Part shown: piece by piece, positions 63,056 to 64,000 of the stretch
Layout: each line of letters starts with the position of its first letter
Numbering within the stretch: position 1 is the first letter of the stretch
Assembly: GCF_004349265.1 (NCBI RefSeq)
Contig: NZ_SMFL01000005.1
Span: 186,301-250,300, forward strand
Reading direction: 5' to 3'
Source of the DNA: Dyadobacter psychrotolerans
GTDB lineage: Bacteria; Bacteroidota; Bacteroidia; Cytophagales; Spirosomataceae
DNA: 64,000 nt
The notes under the pieces: model-generated
The model's input: the letters and a program-made list of their open reading frames with translations, nothing else
Told to the model about the DNA's origin: nothing
Database searches by the model: none
Position numbers and translations under genes: made by a program

Positions 63056-63919
63056 TCAGACTCCATTCATTACTGCGGTAACGATTGGTAACCTGGTATC
63101 TTTACCTTTCCAGGAATTGTAAATCCATTCATGATCAGGATCGGATGTAGCAGCCAGTGACTGATCGCTTCCTGCAAGAAAATTGAGATAGTAAACATTG
63201 TACCCATGCCCGGCCACTACCGGATGGTATCCTCTTGGAATCAGAATAGCATCATTGTTTTTTGCACGAACGATTTCATCCAGTGAGCGGTCATCGGTGT
63301 AGACCTGCTGGATAGCGTAACCCTGCGGTTTGTCTATTTTGTAAAAATAAATTTCTTCAAGATTTGCTTCCAATACTTTGCCGTCAGCATCCACCTTGCG
63401 CTCGTCATGTTTGTGGGCAGGGAACGAACTCCAGTTTCCGGAAGGGGTATACACTTCTACGCAAACAATTTTATGACAATCATAACCCGGTTCCAGCAAA
63501 CTATTTATCTGGCGGTTTGCGTTGTCGCCTCCGCGGTATTCAATGGCTGCGTCTTCCGGCCGTTTCATACTTGGAGCGTGGTCTTCGTCAGTAGCAACCC
63601 AACAGATAGCGATGTCTGTATTTTCAGACTGGGCTGTTAACACAAAATCAGTGTTACGGGAAAGATACATGGCATGACCGATGCCGCTGAAAACATCCTT
63701 ACGGCCATTTTTGGTTTCCCATATCTGACCTTTTGCTTCCACTTTGAAGTTTCCGCCCAACAGCACGATACAATATTCGTATTCACCGGTATGCCTGCTT
63801 ATTTGTTCATTCAGATCCAGTATTTTCGCTTCGAAGTTCAGATATGTCCATCCGGCTTTTTCACTGGTTAAATGGTGGTAGATTTTTTCGTCTGCAGGCC
63901 TGATCAGTAAATCACTCAT
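63056..63919 (-). CDS. iolB: 5-deoxy-glucuronate isomerase
   Basis: A 287-residue cupin-type isomerase of the IolB/KduI family. The ATG at 63919 is chosen over the upstream frame because SDLLIRPADEKIYHHLT is the family start. Conserved blocks are EYCIVLLGGNFKVEAKGQIWE, SSFPAHKHDERK with metal-ligand histidines, EIYFYKIDKPQGYAIQQVY and PRGYHPVVAGHGYNVYYLNFLAG. It converts 5-deoxyglucuronate from IolD to 5-dehydro-2-deoxygluconate for IolC. It is the first gene of the inositol operon in this window; TTGTACAA-type palindromic sequence lies just upstream. Confidence 0.95.
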   Translation of the reverse strand: MSDLLIRPADEKIYHHLTSEKAGWTYLNFEAKILDLNEQISRHTGEYEYCIVLLGGNFKVEAKGQIWETKNGRKDVFSGIGHAMYLSRNTDFVLTAQSENTDIAICWVATDEDHAPSMKRPEDAAIEYRGGDNANRQINSLLEPGYDCHKIVCVEVYTPSGNWSSFPAHKHDERKVDADGKVLEANLEEIYFYKIDKPQGYAIQQVYTDDRSLDEIVRAKNNDAILIPRGYHPVVAGHGYNVYYLNFLAGSDQSLAATSDPDHEWIYNSWKGKDTRLPIVTAVMNGV

Positions 63920-63938
63920 TGTGGTATTTTCAATTACA

Positions 63939-63975
63939 TTTGTACAATAATAGTGTGGTATTAATGAAGTACAAA
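63939..63975. promoter_or_regulatory. Palindromic site upstream of iolB
   Basis: TTTGTAC (63939-63945) and GTACAAA (63969-63975) form an inverted repeat; the first arm lies within TTGTACAA, a perfect 8-bp palindrome like GntR-type operators. It is 20-56 bp upstream of the iolB start, a suitable place for an operator of the inositol operon. Confidence 0.4.
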
Positions 63976-64000
63976 ATATAAATATGTCTATATCCAATGC

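Overview
The window looks like a chromosomal segment of a soil- or plant-associated Bacteroidota, most likely Cytophagales and close to Dyadobacter/Spirosomaceae. The grounds are SusC/SusD pairs, a hybrid two-component regulator of the one-protein type, type 9 secretion sorting domains of both type A and type B, genes without Shine-Dalgarno sites, and moderate G+C. The genus is an inference. I found no phage, IS transposase, tRNA, rRNA or CRISPR array.

Region 1 (1-15910) is a polysaccharide utilisation locus for a uronate-containing polymer. It has the end of one SusD, two small surface lipoproteins, a tight four-gene operon of lyase-type enzymes (alginate-lyase fold fused to a beta-helix, alginate-lyase fold, heparinase II/III fold, BNR beta-propeller), a further single-domain alginate-lyase-fold enzyme, and a second SusC/SusD pair. 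A 196-bp palindromic element and a candidate small RNA lie in its gaps. Region 2 (15911-18804) has a tandem pair of unknown lipoproteins, one with a frameshifted signal peptide, and an oxidoreductase.

Region 3 (19087-24254) encodes four exported proteins: a TIM-barrel isomerase/epimerase, a double DUF1080 protein, a Gfo/Idh/MocA oxidoreductase and a DUF6807 protein. The mix matches the recently described 3-keto-glycoside route for glycoside cleavage. Region 4 (24390-42950) is a xyloglucan/beta-glucan locus: hybrid two-component regulator, SusC, SusD, a surface glycan-binding protein with IPT/TIG domains, a GH44 endo-glucanase with a T9SS tail, a GH31 alpha-xylosidase and, after three unrelated small genes, a GH9 endoglucanase.

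Region 5 (42955-53474) is housekeeping and miscellaneous: small unknown proteins, a Rossmann oxidoreductase, a GNAT acetyltransferase, PlsC-type acyltransferase divergent from an acyl-ACP desaturase, isochorismatase-like hydrolase with beta-carbonic anhydrase, a T9SS type B surface protein, an S41 peptidase and small lipoproteins.

Region 6 (53562-63919, minus strand) is a complete myo-inositol catabolic cluster read in the order iolB, iolC, iolA/mmsA, iolG, SSS-family symporter, iolJ, iolD, iolE. Together these take myo-inositol to dihydroxyacetone phosphate and acetyl-CoA. The intergenic gaps of this cluster hold hairpins and a 34-bp palindrome with a LacI-type core in front of the symporter gene.
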